NCBI RefSeq assembly: GCF_014773365.1 | Contig: NZ_JACWUN010000005.1 | Span: 1 to 64,000, forward strand | DNA from: Pelovirga terrestris | Lineage (GTDB): Bacteria > Desulfobacterota > Desulfuromonadia > Desulfuromonadales > Geopsychrobacteraceae | Length of the DNA: 64,000 nucleotides | Direction: 5' to 3' | Part shown: positions 8,796-16,712 of the stretch, one piece after another | Position numbering within the stretch: the stretch's first letter is position 1 | Layout: the number at the start of each line of letters is the position of its first letter | Position numbers and translations under genes: made by a program | The notes under the pieces: model-generated | What the model was told of the DNA's origin: nothing | The model's database searches: none | Seen by the model: the letters and a program-made list of their open reading frames with translations, nothing else

Positions 8796-8828
8796 AAAAA
8801 AAACGGGGGGCCCCAGAAGGACCCCCCG
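8796..8828 (-). terminator. intrinsic terminator of citrate synthase gene
   Basis: On the minus strand a GC-rich stem (CGGGGGG pairing with CCCCCCG, with a bulge in the upper part) is followed by a run of eight Ts (8796-8803), 34 bp after the gltA stop codon. Confidence 0.85.
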
Positions 8829-8861
8829 ATCATCATCGATAATGAATTATGTTTAAAATTA

Positions 8862-10175
8862 TTATTTGATTCCAGCTGCTTTTTCGAGCATTTCCGTGGT
8901 AACCGACTTGGGACGTTCAATACCATAACCCAAAGCGCGATCCCAGGTGATGTTGGCAAGACAACCCAAAGCACGACCGATACCGAACAGAACCGTATAG
9001 AACTCGTACTGGGTCACGCCATAGTACCACTGGATAACACCGGACTGGGCATCAACGTTCGGCCAGGGATTCTTGGCCTTGCCATGCTCGGTAAGCACGC
9101 CGGGAGCCACTTCAAAAATCATGCTCACCAGTTTGAACAGCGGGTAATCCTTGAGCCCTTCAGTCTTCAGACAGAACTCACGCTGAGTGGTGTAGCGTGG
9201 ATCGGTTTTACGCAGCACGGCATGACCGTAACCAGGGATAACCTGACCACTGTTGAGCGTATCCCACAGAGCTTTTTTGAGGCCTTCTTCGGTCGGCACT
9301 TCGCCACCCAGGTGGCTCATGAAGTTCTGGGTCCAGCGCAGCACTTCCTCGTTAGCGAGACCGTGGAGAGGGCCGGCCAGGCCGTTGATACCGGCACTGT
9401 ACGCATAGTAGGCATCGGACAGGGCAGAAGCAACCAGGTGGGTGGCATGAGCGGACACGTTGCCGGACTCATGGTCGGAGTGAATGATGAAATACATCCG
9501 GGCAACGTTGTCATAAGGAGCCGGGATGCCCATCATGTGAGCAAAGTTGCCGCCCATGTCAAGATCAGGATCAGCAGCAATGTGGGTGTCGCCCATATAC
9601 TTCATGCGGTAGATGTAAGCACCGATGGGGCCAAGCTTGGCCATCATATTGCTGGCATCTTCGTACATGTCTTCCCAGCAGGTCATCTTGTTGAATTTGC
9701 CTGAGGAATAGGTCTTGGCGAAAACCGAATCACGCTGCATGGCGAGAATAGCCGAGGAAAACATAGCCATCGGATGAGAATCGCGGGGCAGAGCACGCAA
9801 CACATCGATGACGTACTGAGGAATCTGTGCACGCTGTTTCCAGTCTTCGACAACTTCAAGGGTCTGCTCCATGGTCGGCACATCACCGGTCAACAGCATC
9901 CACCAGAAAGCTTCTACATAGGGGTATTCGCTGCCGGGCACTTTGGGCAGGGCTTCGAAGGTCTCAGGAATCGTCTTGCCGCGGAAGCGGATACCTTCCA
10001 TCGGGTCAAGATAAGAAATGTCGGTTACCAGACACTTGATGCCACGTGCGCCGCCAATGGCCTGACCGATATTCACTTCACCAAGGCTAACATCACTGAA
10101 CTCTTTGACAAGTTTGGTGGTGCGAGGACGATGCTCTGCAATTTTTTGCGCCAGTACTTGTTTCAGTGTGGACAT
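8862..10175 (-). CDS. gltA: citrate synthase, eukaryotic (mitochondrial) type
   Basis: A 437-residue citrate synthase that condenses acetyl-CoA and oxaloacetate at the entry of the TCA cycle. The active-site elements are visible: GPLHGLANEEV (the first catalytic His), PGYGHAVLRK (the oxaloacetate-binding His) and NPWPNVDAQSG (the catalytic Asp). The length, and the WPNVDA..SG and PLHGLAN motifs, match the mitochondrial type rather than the usual hexameric bacterial GltA. Geobacter species are known to use this type. I chose the ATG at 10175 because AAGGAGAG precedes it. A longer open frame to 10301 would add residues unlike the family and has no ribosome binding site. It is a single-gene unit with its own terminator. 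Confidence 0.95.
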   Translation of the reverse strand: MSTLKQVLAQKIAEHRPRTTKLVKEFSDVSLGEVNIGQAIGGARGIKCLVTDISYLDPMEGIRFRGKTIPETFEALPKVPGSEYPYVEAFWWMLLTGDVPTMEQTLEVVEDWKQRAQIPQYVIDVLRALPRDSHPMAMFSSAILAMQRDSVFAKTYSSGKFNKMTCWEDMYEDASNMMAKLGPIGAYIYRMKYMGDTHIAADPDLDMGGNFAHMMGIPAPYDNVARMYFIIHSDHESGNVSAHATHLVASALSDAYYAYSAGINGLAGPLHGLANEEVLRWTQNFMSHLGGEVPTEEGLKKALWDTLNSGQVIPGYGHAVLRKTDPRYTTQREFCLKTEGLKDYPLFKLVSMIFEVAPGVLTEHGKAKNPWPNVDAQSGVIQWYYGVTQYEFYTVLFGIGRALGCLANITWDRALGYGIERPKSVTTEMLEKAAGIK

Positions 10176-10545
10176 GTTCTCTCTCCTTTTGTGGGTGTTA
10201 AAACAACTTATTGATGCCCTTGCGGGCCATGGGAAATATTTCCGCCCAGCGGAAAAACATGGGTCAAAATCATGAACCGAACAACCTGCGATCCACAGCA
10301 TATTCAGCTATGCCGGAAATATGCGGGAAGCCAGTACCTGGTGACAGCTAAGATGCAGCCCCCTGGAGCTGCAAACAGCTGCACTTCCCAAATGATGTTC
10401 TAACAACATACCCCTTCATTGTCAAGTTGTAAATTGTATACTGTATCCACCAAGCCTAACCACGTATTTTACTGTTGTTTTGGCGACAACAGCCTGATTT
10501 TTTTCTTTGCGCGACAGCAAACCGATGCTACTATGCCCAAAATTT
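10176..10545. other. divergent promoter region between gltA and dusB
   Basis: About 370 bases without a supported gene. It contains the gltA leader, a candidate gltA promoter (10397-10425) and, just beyond it, an AT-rich patch (ATTGTATACTGTAT near 10433-10446) that resembles a GntR-type operator half-site pair. No ribosome binding site is visible near the dusB start. Confidence 0.4.
10397..10425 (-). promoter_or_regulatory. candidate sigma-70 promoter of gltA
   Basis: On the minus strand TTGACA is followed after 17 bases by TAGAAC. The -35 is perfect and the -10 is weak. It lies about 220 bases upstream of the gltA start codon, which implies a long leader. Confidence 0.45.
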
Positions 10546-11526
10546 ATGCAAACAAAACCTTTAACAATACAATCCCTGACCCTAACCAGCCCGATCATCC
10601 TGGCTCCCATGGCCGGGATTTCCAACCTGCCATATCGCCGCATAATGAAATCCTGTGGCGCCGGTCTGGTCTTCAGTGAGATGGTCAGCGCTAATGGTTT
10701 GATTCGTGATGGCGCCAGGACACAACAACTGCTGGCCACTCATCCAGAGGAAAGTCCCCTTGGAATTCAGTTATTTGGCAGCGATCCACAGGTCCTTGCC
10801 GAGGCCGCTTCAAGGCTTCCGGACGTGCCGGATCTGATCGATCTGAACATGGGGTGTCCGGTAAAAAAAGTGATTCGCAGCGGTTCCGGCAGCGCCCTGC
10901 TGCAGAACCCCGGTTTGATCGCTCGTATCCTTAAAGCCGTGCGTCGCTGCGTTAGCGGACCCCTGACCATCAAGATCCGCTCAGGATGGGATATCCACCA
11001 CATGAACTTCCTTGAAATTGGTCACATTGCTCAGGAGGAAGGGGTCGATGCTATTACCCTTCATCCACGCACCCGCTGCCAGGGGTTTACCGGTCGGGCC
11101 GACTGGAAACAGATCGGCGAATTGAAGCAGGCTCTCCGCATACCGGTGTTTGGAAGTGGCGATATGATGACAGTGGACGATGGCCTGCGCATGCACCAGG
11201 AAACCGGCTGTGACGGGCTGATGATCGGCCGTGGCGGCTACGGCAACCCCTGGCTGATCAAACAGCTGAATGATGCCCTGCAGGGCAACCGGATTAGCTA
11301 TCCGACGGCGGCCGACAAGCTCGCGATAATTCTCCGGCACCTTGAACTGCACCGCGAACAGTTTGGGGAGCACAAAGCCCTACTTGAGATGCGCAAGCAT
11401 ATCAGTTGGTACGCCCGTGGCATGGAGGGTGCCGGGCACCTTCGATCAGAGCTTCAATCCTGCCAACAGCTGCCCCAGCTTGTCGCTCTGACCGAGCACT
11501 TTTTTCAGCAGGATCACCACCGATGA
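10546..11526 (+). CDS. dusB: tRNA-dihydrouridine synthase (DusB/NifR3 type)
   Basis: A 326-residue FMN- and NADPH-dependent enzyme that reduces uridines in tRNA to dihydrouridine. The TIM-barrel domain begins with SPIILAPMAGISNLPYR. DLNMGCPVKKV holds the catalytic Cys, with IKIRSGW and GCDGLMIGRGGYGNPWL (phosphate/FMN loop) further on, and a C-terminal helical domain. The start is uncertain. ATG 10546 gives the usual family N-terminus, but ATG 10525 and a TTG at 10507 are in frame and none has a clear ribosome binding site. The stop overlaps the ntrB start by four bases (ATGA), so the genes are translationally coupled. The order dus-ntrB-ntrC equals the nifR3-ntrB-ntrC operon of alphaproteobacteria. 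Confidence 0.9.
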   Translation: MQTKPLTIQSLTLTSPIILAPMAGISNLPYRRIMKSCGAGLVFSEMVSANGLIRDGARTQQLLATHPEESPLGIQLFGSDPQVLAEAASRLPDVPDLIDLNMGCPVKKVIRSGSGSALLQNPGLIARILKAVRRCVSGPLTIKIRSGWDIHHMNFLEIGHIAQEEGVDAITLHPRTRCQGFTGRADWKQIGELKQALRIPVFGSGDMMTVDDGLRMHQETGCDGLMIGRGGYGNPWLIKQLNDALQGNRISYPTAADKLAIILRHLELHREQFGEHKALLEMRKHISWYARGMEGAGHLRSELQSCQQLPQLVALTEHFFQQDHHR

Positions 11527-12638
11527 ATCCCACCAACCGACTGAATCTGGAAGACTACTATTCTATCATCGACAATATCGAGGACGCCGTTATTGCCATT
11601 AATCAGGCCGGGGTCATTATCCTGTTTAACCCCGCAGCCCAGAACTTTACCGGGCTGTCCGAAAGGCAGGCACTGGGCAAGGCATTTTGTGCGTGTTTCC
11701 AGCAACAGGAAAGCCTCTGTGATCTGGTCAGAACCAGTCTGCGCGAAGGTCGCTCCCTCTCTGACCACGAGGCCGTTACCTTTGAATCCCTGGGGCGCCG
11801 TCGCAAGCGGCACTTAAGTGTCAGCGTTTCACCGATCCTTTCCTCTGCCGGCCGGCAACAGGGTGCAATTGTCATTATGCACGACTTAACCCAGGTCCGT
11901 TCACTGGAAGAGACAGTGCGTCATGCCGATCGCCTCACCATGGTCGGCACCATGGCTGCCGGTCTCGCCCACGAAATCAAAAACCCCCTGGGAGGCATCC
12001 GAGGCGCAGCACAATTGCTGCAGATGGAATTAAGCGAACAGCCCGAGCTGCATGAGTACACCAGCCTGATTATTCGCGAAAGTGAACGCATCAACCGCAT
12101 CATTGTTGAACTGCTTGATCTCGCCGCGCCACGCCGCAACCGTCTGGAGCCGGTCAACATCAACAAACTGCTTAATGAGATGATCGCCCTCCAACGGCAT
12201 AACGCCCAGGCCAAACATATCGAGTTCAAACTACTCCTTGATCCGAGCATTCCGCCTATCTATGGTGATAGCGATCTGCTGAACCGCCTGTTTCTTAATT
12301 TGCTCAAAAATGCCTGGGAAGCATCTTTTGAACACACCGAGATAACCATTGAAACCAGAATCGATGGCGAATATTATCTCAGTGTCGAAGGTTCTCGCCT
12401 GGCCCCCCTGGTTCAGATCCGTATCTGCGATCGTGGCCCAGGACTCTCTCCTACGGAGATAGAGCAGGTATTTACCCCCTTTTACACGACAAAAGAGGGA
12501 GGTAGCGGCCTGGGATTGCCAATTTGCCAGAAGATTGTTGCCGACCACGGTGGCCTGCTGCACTTCAATGAACATCCTGATGGCGGCACAATTGTTAGCG
12601 TCTCGCTACCGCTCTTGCGCACCGATCGTGATCAATAA
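11523..12638 (+). CDS. ntrB: nitrogen-regulation-type sensor histidine kinase (NtrB-like)
   Basis: A 371-residue soluble histidine kinase with no membrane segments. A PAS domain covers about residues 10-125 (IIDNIEDAVIAINQAG). The HisKA dimerisation helix contains GLAHEIKNPLGG with the phospho-acceptor His150. The HATPase domain follows, with an N box near LLKNAWEA, ICDRGPGLS (G1) and GGSGLGLPICQKIV (G2). Domain layout and cytoplasmic location match NtrB/GlnL. With the adjacent sigma-54 regulator it would read nitrogen status, normally through PII. The start codon is set by the ATGA overlap with dusB, and the next gene starts 25 bases after its stop. The nitrogen role is inferred from family and order. 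Confidence 0.85.
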   Translation: MNPTNRLNLEDYYSIIDNIEDAVIAINQAGVIILFNPAAQNFTGLSERQALGKAFCACFQQQESLCDLVRTSLREGRSLSDHEAVTFESLGRRRKRHLSVSVSPILSSAGRQQGAIVIMHDLTQVRSLEETVRHADRLTMVGTMAAGLAHEIKNPLGGIRGAAQLLQMELSEQPELHEYTSLIIRESERINRIIVELLDLAAPRRNRLEPVNINKLLNEMIALQRHNAQAKHIEFKLLLDPSIPPIYGDSDLLNRLFLNLLKNAWEASFEHTEITIETRIDGEYYLSVEGSRLAPLVQIRICDRGPGLSPTEIEQVFTPFYTTKEGGSGLGLPICQKIVADHGGLLHFNEHPDGGTIVSVSLPLLRTDRDQ

Positions 12639-12663
12639 GCACCTGATGAAGGAACATAGAACC

Positions 12664-14106
12664 ATGGCTATTTCACGCATTCTTGTTGCTGATGACGAAG
12701 AGAGTATCCGCTGGGTTCTCTCCAAGGCCCTGAAAAAACAGGGGTACGATGTCGAGGTGGCCGAAGATGGCAATCAGGCCAGAAAGATGGTGCAGGAACG
12801 TCACTACGATCTTGCTATCCTGGATATCAAAATGCCCGGCGCCAACGGCCTCGACGTTCTTAAATTCATTCGTGAAGAGCACCCCAGCACCCTGGTCGTC
12901 ATCATGACCGCCGAAGCGACCATGGAACATGCCGTCACTGCCATGAAGAACGGCGCCTATGATTATCTGACCAAGCCCTTCGACCTGAGCGCGCTGGACG
13001 CAATCATCTTCAAGGCAACCAACGCGGCAGAAGTTACCGAACAGATCGATCAGCTTAAACGTGAAATTCAGAGCCAGTACAGCTTCGGCCGCAGCATCAT
13101 CGGCAACAGCCAGGCCATGCAGAGTGTATACAAAACCCTGGGCCGCGTTGCCGGCTCTGATATCACCGTTCTGATTACCGGCGAAAGCGGCACCGGCAAG
13201 GAACTGATCGCCCGCGCTATCCACATGAACAGCCCGCGCCTGGGTAAACCTTTCATTGCCCTGAATTGTGCCGCCATTCCACGAGAATTGCTTGAAAACG
13301 AACTATTTGGTCATGAACGGGGCGCCTTTACCGGTGCCACCGATCGCAAAACGGGGAAATTTGAGCAGGCTGAAGGGGGAACCCTTTTTCTGGATGAGAT
13401 CGGTGACATGCCGTTGGAATTACAGGCAAAGTTGTTGCGGGTATTGCAGGAAAAGGAGATCACCCGTACCGGTGGTCAGCAAATTATCAAGGTCAACGTC
13501 CGGATTGTCGCCGCCACCAATCAAAACATGACCAAGCAGGTCGAGGCAAAAACCTTTCGCGAAGATCTCTATTACCGCCTTAACGTTGTCCCGATTGCAC
13601 TGCCGACGCTACGCGAGCGGCGGGAGGACATCCCGGCCCTGGTCGATTTTTTTCTTCAGAAAGCGCGCCAGGATTTTGGTATTGATGCGATTGAATGCAG
13701 CCCGCAGGCTCTGGAACTACTCAAAGGCCATCACTGGCCCGGCAATGTCCGCGAGCTGGAAAACACCATCAACCGAGCGTCCCTGCTGTGCCCGAATCAC
13801 GTATTGACAGCTACCGATTTTCCTGACCTGGACCCCGGAAAAGGGTCATATCCCAATGAGGACTCACTGGAGGCGCTGGTCTGCCGCAAGCTACAAAGTT
13901 CCCTGGCGCAGATGGATTTAACCGAGATGAACAATCTCTATGAGATGGTCCTCCATCAGATTGAACGCCCGCTGATCAATATTGTCCTGCAAAAGGCACG
14001 CTGCAATCAGGTGCGTGCTGCAGAAATCCTGGGCATTAATCGCAATACCCTGCGCAAAAAAATCAATACGCTGAAGATTGAGGTCAAGCGCAACAACGGT
14101 GATTAG
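12664..14106 (+). CDS. ntrC: sigma-54-dependent response regulator, NtrC type
   Basis: A 480-residue response regulator. The receiver domain (1-120) has the acidic pocket DDEE and phospho-acceptor Asp54 in LAILDIKMPG. The central AAA+ sigma-54 activation domain has Walker A GESGTGKE, the sigma-54 contact loop GAFTGA, Walker B GGTLFLDEIGD and an arginine-finger region. A Fis-type helix-turn-helix at the C-terminus (RAAEILGINRNTLRKKI) binds upstream enhancers. The start ATG has GAAGGAA upstream; frames reading further 5' overlap ntrB and are not needed. It forms a two-component pair with the upstream kinase. The gene ends 12 bases from the convergent dnaB stop with no visible terminator between. 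Confidence 0.92.
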   Translation: MAISRILVADDEESIRWVLSKALKKQGYDVEVAEDGNQARKMVQERHYDLAILDIKMPGANGLDVLKFIREEHPSTLVVIMTAEATMEHAVTAMKNGAYDYLTKPFDLSALDAIIFKATNAAEVTEQIDQLKREIQSQYSFGRSIIGNSQAMQSVYKTLGRVAGSDITVLITGESGTGKELIARAIHMNSPRLGKPFIALNCAAIPRELLENELFGHERGAFTGATDRKTGKFEQAEGGTLFLDEIGDMPLELQAKLLRVLQEKEITRTGGQQIIKVNVRIVAATNQNMTKQVEAKTFREDLYYRLNVVPIALPTLRERREDIPALVDFFLQKARQDFGIDAIECSPQALELLKGHHWPGNVRELENTINRASLLCPNHVLTATDFPDLDPGKGSYPNEDSLEALVCRKLQSSLAQMDLTEMNNLYEMVLHQIERPLINIVLQKARCNQVRAAEILGINRNTLRKKINTLKIEVKRNNGD

Positions 14107-14118
14107 CGCCGGGTGACG

Positions 14119-15489
14119 CTAATAACCCTCCTCGCGCCGCGCCTGATTTTCAAAACGGGTAAACTCGCCACGGAAGGTCAGATGGACGGTACCGATCGGC
14201 CCGTTGCGTTGCTTGCCGACAATAATTTCTGCGTCCTTCTCATGATCTTTGTCACAGGTTTTATCGCGGCTCTTACAATCTTCACAGTAAACCGTTTCAC
14301 GATAGATGAACATGATAACGTCGGCATCCTGCTCAATCGCCCCCGATTCACGCAGGTCGGCCATGACCGGACGCTTGTCGGTCCGGCTTTCCAGCGAACG
14401 GTTGAGCTGTGACAAGGCAACAACCGGAACCGAAAGTTCTTTGGCCAACGCCTTTAAAGAACGTGAAATCTCGGAGATCTCCTGCTGCCGGCTCTCCGGA
14501 TTACTCCCCCGCATCAACTGCAGATAATCGACAATAACCAATCCCAGACCATGCTCTGCCTTAAGGCGTCGCGCCTTCGAACGCAACTCAAGGACTGAAA
14601 TCGCCGGGGTATCATCAATGAAAATCTGGGTTTCGCTGAGCTGGCCTGCCGCCATGGTCAATTTGGGCCAATCCGATTCCCCCAGGTGGCCGGTCCGCAA
14701 GCGTCCGGCATCAACCTTGGCCAGCGAACAGAGCATCCGCTGCACCAGCTGCTCCTTGCTCATTTCCAGGGAAAAGACCACCGCCGGGAGCGGATTGTCG
14801 TCGTGGGTGGTGGCATATTCGATCAGGTTCAAGGCAAAGGCGGTTTTCCCCATGGAAGGTCGGGCAGCGATAATAATCAGGTCACTCGGCTGCAAACCGG
14901 CGGTCATTTTATCCAGGTCAAGATAGCCGGTGGGGACCCCGGTGACCAGCTCCTTGCGCTCATAGAGTTTCTCAATGGTACGAAAGGTGTCCTTAAGGAT
15001 TTCCCGAACCGGGAAGTAGGAAGGACGGGTACGGTTTTCGGCAATCTCAAAGATGGCCTTTTCGGCGCGATCAAGAATCTCTTCCATATCACCGCCATCG
15101 TACCCCTGGGTAGCAATATCGGTTGAAACCTCAATCAGCTTGCGCGCCACCGCTTTTTCCTTAACCAGCTTGCAATAATAGGAAATGTTGGCAGCGGTCG
15201 GCACATAATCGACCAGGGTTGCCAGATACCCACTGCCGCCGGCAGCATCGAGCTCCTGGTGCGCTTTGAGTTCAGCAGTCAGGGTCACCAGGTCAGCCGG
15301 TTCATTGCGCTCGGATAAACAAATCAGAGCCTTGAATATTTTACGGTGATTTTCTCGGTAAAAATCACTCGGGACCAGGACCTCCAGGGCACGATTCAGC
15401 GCCTCGTTTTCCAACATCACCCCGCCCAGAACCGACATTTCTGCTTCGAGATTCTGAGGCGGCAAACGGTGTGAAGATGGTTCGGACAT
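14119..15489 (-). CDS. dnaB: replicative DNA helicase DnaB
   Basis: A 456-residue hexameric helicase that unwinds DNA at the replication fork. The N-terminal DnaB domain (about 1-115) begins RLPPQNLEAEMSVLGG. The RecA-like domain contains Walker A ARPSMGKTAF, Walker B VIVDYLQLM, ALSQLNRSLE and DLRESGAIEQDADVIMF. An odd feature is the short insertion VYCEDCKSRDKTCDKDH after MFIYRET, a C-x2-C-x6-C-x3-H arrangement that could bind a metal. I believe related deltaproteobacteria share it but cannot verify this. The ATG at 15489 has GGGAG upstream; the longer frame is leader. In relatives dnaB follows rplI directly. Here they are separated by about 5.3 kb. Confidence 0.95.
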   Translation of the reverse strand: MSEPSSHRLPPQNLEAEMSVLGGVMLENEALNRALEVLVPSDFYRENHRKIFKALICLSERNEPADLVTLTAELKAHQELDAAGGSGYLATLVDYVPTAANISYYCKLVKEKAVARKLIEVSTDIATQGYDGGDMEEILDRAEKAIFEIAENRTRPSYFPVREILKDTFRTIEKLYERKELVTGVPTGYLDLDKMTAGLQPSDLIIIAARPSMGKTAFALNLIEYATTHDDNPLPAVVFSLEMSKEQLVQRMLCSLAKVDAGRLRTGHLGESDWPKLTMAAGQLSETQIFIDDTPAISVLELRSKARRLKAEHGLGLVIVDYLQLMRGSNPESRQQEISEISRSLKALAKELSVPVVALSQLNRSLESRTDKRPVMADLRESGAIEQDADVIMFIYRETVYCEDCKSRDKTCDKDHEKDAEIIVGKQRNGPIGTVHLTFRGEFTRFENQARREEGY

Positions 15490-15636
15490 GTTTTTCTCCC
15501 AGCAACTGATAGTGTCGGCAAGATAACAGGAAAAAGCACCGGCACAAAACAAAAAGAGGGTCCTGCAACAGACCCTCTCCTACAATTTGACTGATGGGTA
15601 CCGACCCGAGACAAAAGAATCGTGTTTGTAACGTAG

Positions 15637-15969
15637 CTATTCAGCGCTATCCTTGCGTAGGACCTTTGGCTCCTGTGGCAAGGGTTTTTGTCGCCATGGA
15701 CGGCGACAAAAAGCGGTCATGACCCATCCGAAAAAACAGGTTCTGATTATTACTTGATGCCACCCGATCTTGCTCAGAAAGAACAGTTTACAGTCCTGAT
15801 CTGTGGCACCGGCGATTCTTCGCTGTTCCCCATCCTTAAGCGAGCATAAAAGCCATTCACCAAAAACCGCGCGTTTGGTACGGTTGTCAGGCCGAAGGAA
15901 GGGAAAGATATCAATATCAGAGCGGCGCAGGAGTGCAGTACAGGCAGGTCTTATTAACGTGCTCGATCT
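15637..15969 (-). pseudogene. startless open frame, possible decayed gene
   Basis: One minus-strand frame stays open for about 110 codons with no ATG until inside the repeat. Its middle reads like protein (LRRSDIDIFPFLRPDNR, then VFGEWLLCSLKDGEQRR and QDCKLFFLSKIGWHQ). Its last 34 or so codons and stop come from the palindromic repeat. I do not recognise a family. It may be a fragment truncated by the repeat, or chance. It is included so that the stretch is not read as empty. Confidence 0.22.
15640..15719. repeat. partial copy of the palindromic dispersed repeat
   Basis: Shares 49 identical bases (15671-15719) with 7782-7830 and a diverged left part that starts TTCAGCG. The internal hairpin TTTTTGTCGCC / GGCGACAAAAA is intact, but the closing right half present in the other copy is missing. 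Confidence 0.75.
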
Positions 15970-16068
15970 TCATCAAGGGCAGCATCTCCGTGCGCGACGC
16001 GTGGCACTTGTTTTGCCTGTTCTACCGCCGGCGGACTCGTCACTTCAATGCTGAGCGCCGGCAAAGGA

Positions 16069-16464
16069 TCAGACCGGTTGTAAGCTACCATCTGCCGGGT
16101 TGAGTTTACGATAAAAACAACTGACACGTGTTCGCCCCGACGCTGGGTCCCTGGTGTGACAGGCACCACCACCCTGGGGCTCAACCCTGTAGATCAGCGC
16201 ATCCTGATCACAATCGATATAAATATCGATAATTTTAAGAAAATCGCCGGAAGTTTCGCCTTTGGTCCAGAGCTCATTGCGCGAGGTCGACCAGAAGGTC
16301 GCCATCCCTTTTTGCAGGGTGACCTCTAACGCCTGGCGGTTAACATAGGCCAGCATCAAGATGCGGCCATCAGTGATGTCCTGAACAACTGCTGGGACAA
16401 TACCTCCACGCTTGGCAAAGTCGATCAGCAACTCACGACCCTCTTCCAGCCCGCTCGTACCCAT
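16069..16464 (-). CDS. hisI: phosphoribosyl-AMP cyclohydrolase
   Basis: A 131-residue monofunctional HisI that opens the purine ring of phosphoribosyl-AMP in the third step of histidine synthesis. It shows the family motifs LAYVNRQALEVTLQKG, TFWSTSRNELWTKGETSG, DCDQDALIYRVEPQGG and the metal-binding ACHTRDP with a following Cys. There is no HisE (pyrophosphohydrolase) fusion. It stands alone, divergent from the 16713-19898 operon, with no other his gene nearby. The Shine-Dalgarno-like AGGAG lies rather far (11 bases) from the ATG, so the start is moderately sure. Confidence 0.93.
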   Translation of the reverse strand: MGTSGLEEGRELLIDFAKRGGIVPAVVQDITDGRILMLAYVNRQALEVTLQKGMATFWSTSRNELWTKGETSGDFLKIIDIYIDCDQDALIYRVEPQGGGACHTRDPASGRTRVSCFYRKLNPADGSLQPV

Positions 16465-16641
16465 AGATTCAAAAGCTCCTATTCAGATTAAAAAATGCTG
16501 AACACGCGCATTCTGCCAACAAGTCTTTAAAACTTCAAGGACAGTTTTATTAAAAAATGACCAAATTTCGGGCCTATCAAAAAAACACAAAATCAACCTC
16601 TCACGCCCAGCCCGTCGCAATGAACAAAAAAAATCTTCTTC

Positions 16642-16655
16642 TTGACCTGAATCAA
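16642..16655 (+). promoter_or_regulatory. FNR/CRP-family-like operator upstream of the 16713 operon
   Basis: TTGACCTGAATCAA differs at one base from the FNR-type palindrome TTGAT-N4-ATCAA. It lies 57 bases upstream of the first start codon of the operon, in an AT-rich region where a promoter would be expected. One match to a short motif is weak evidence. It would suit redox or nitrosative control by an FNR, HcpR or Nnr-type regulator. Confidence 0.35.
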
Positions 16656-16712
16656 TTTAATTATTTCATGGGCGCCCTTATAGTAGCTCGACATCTACCA
16701 AGGAGAACAACC

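Larger units (their letters stand above)
15490..16068. other. 579-bp region between dnaB and hisI
   Basis: No intact gene is supported here. The region holds the dnaB leader, a second, partial copy of the palindromic repeat (15640-15719), and a startless minus-strand open frame (15637-15969) that may be a gene remnant. Confidence 0.5.
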
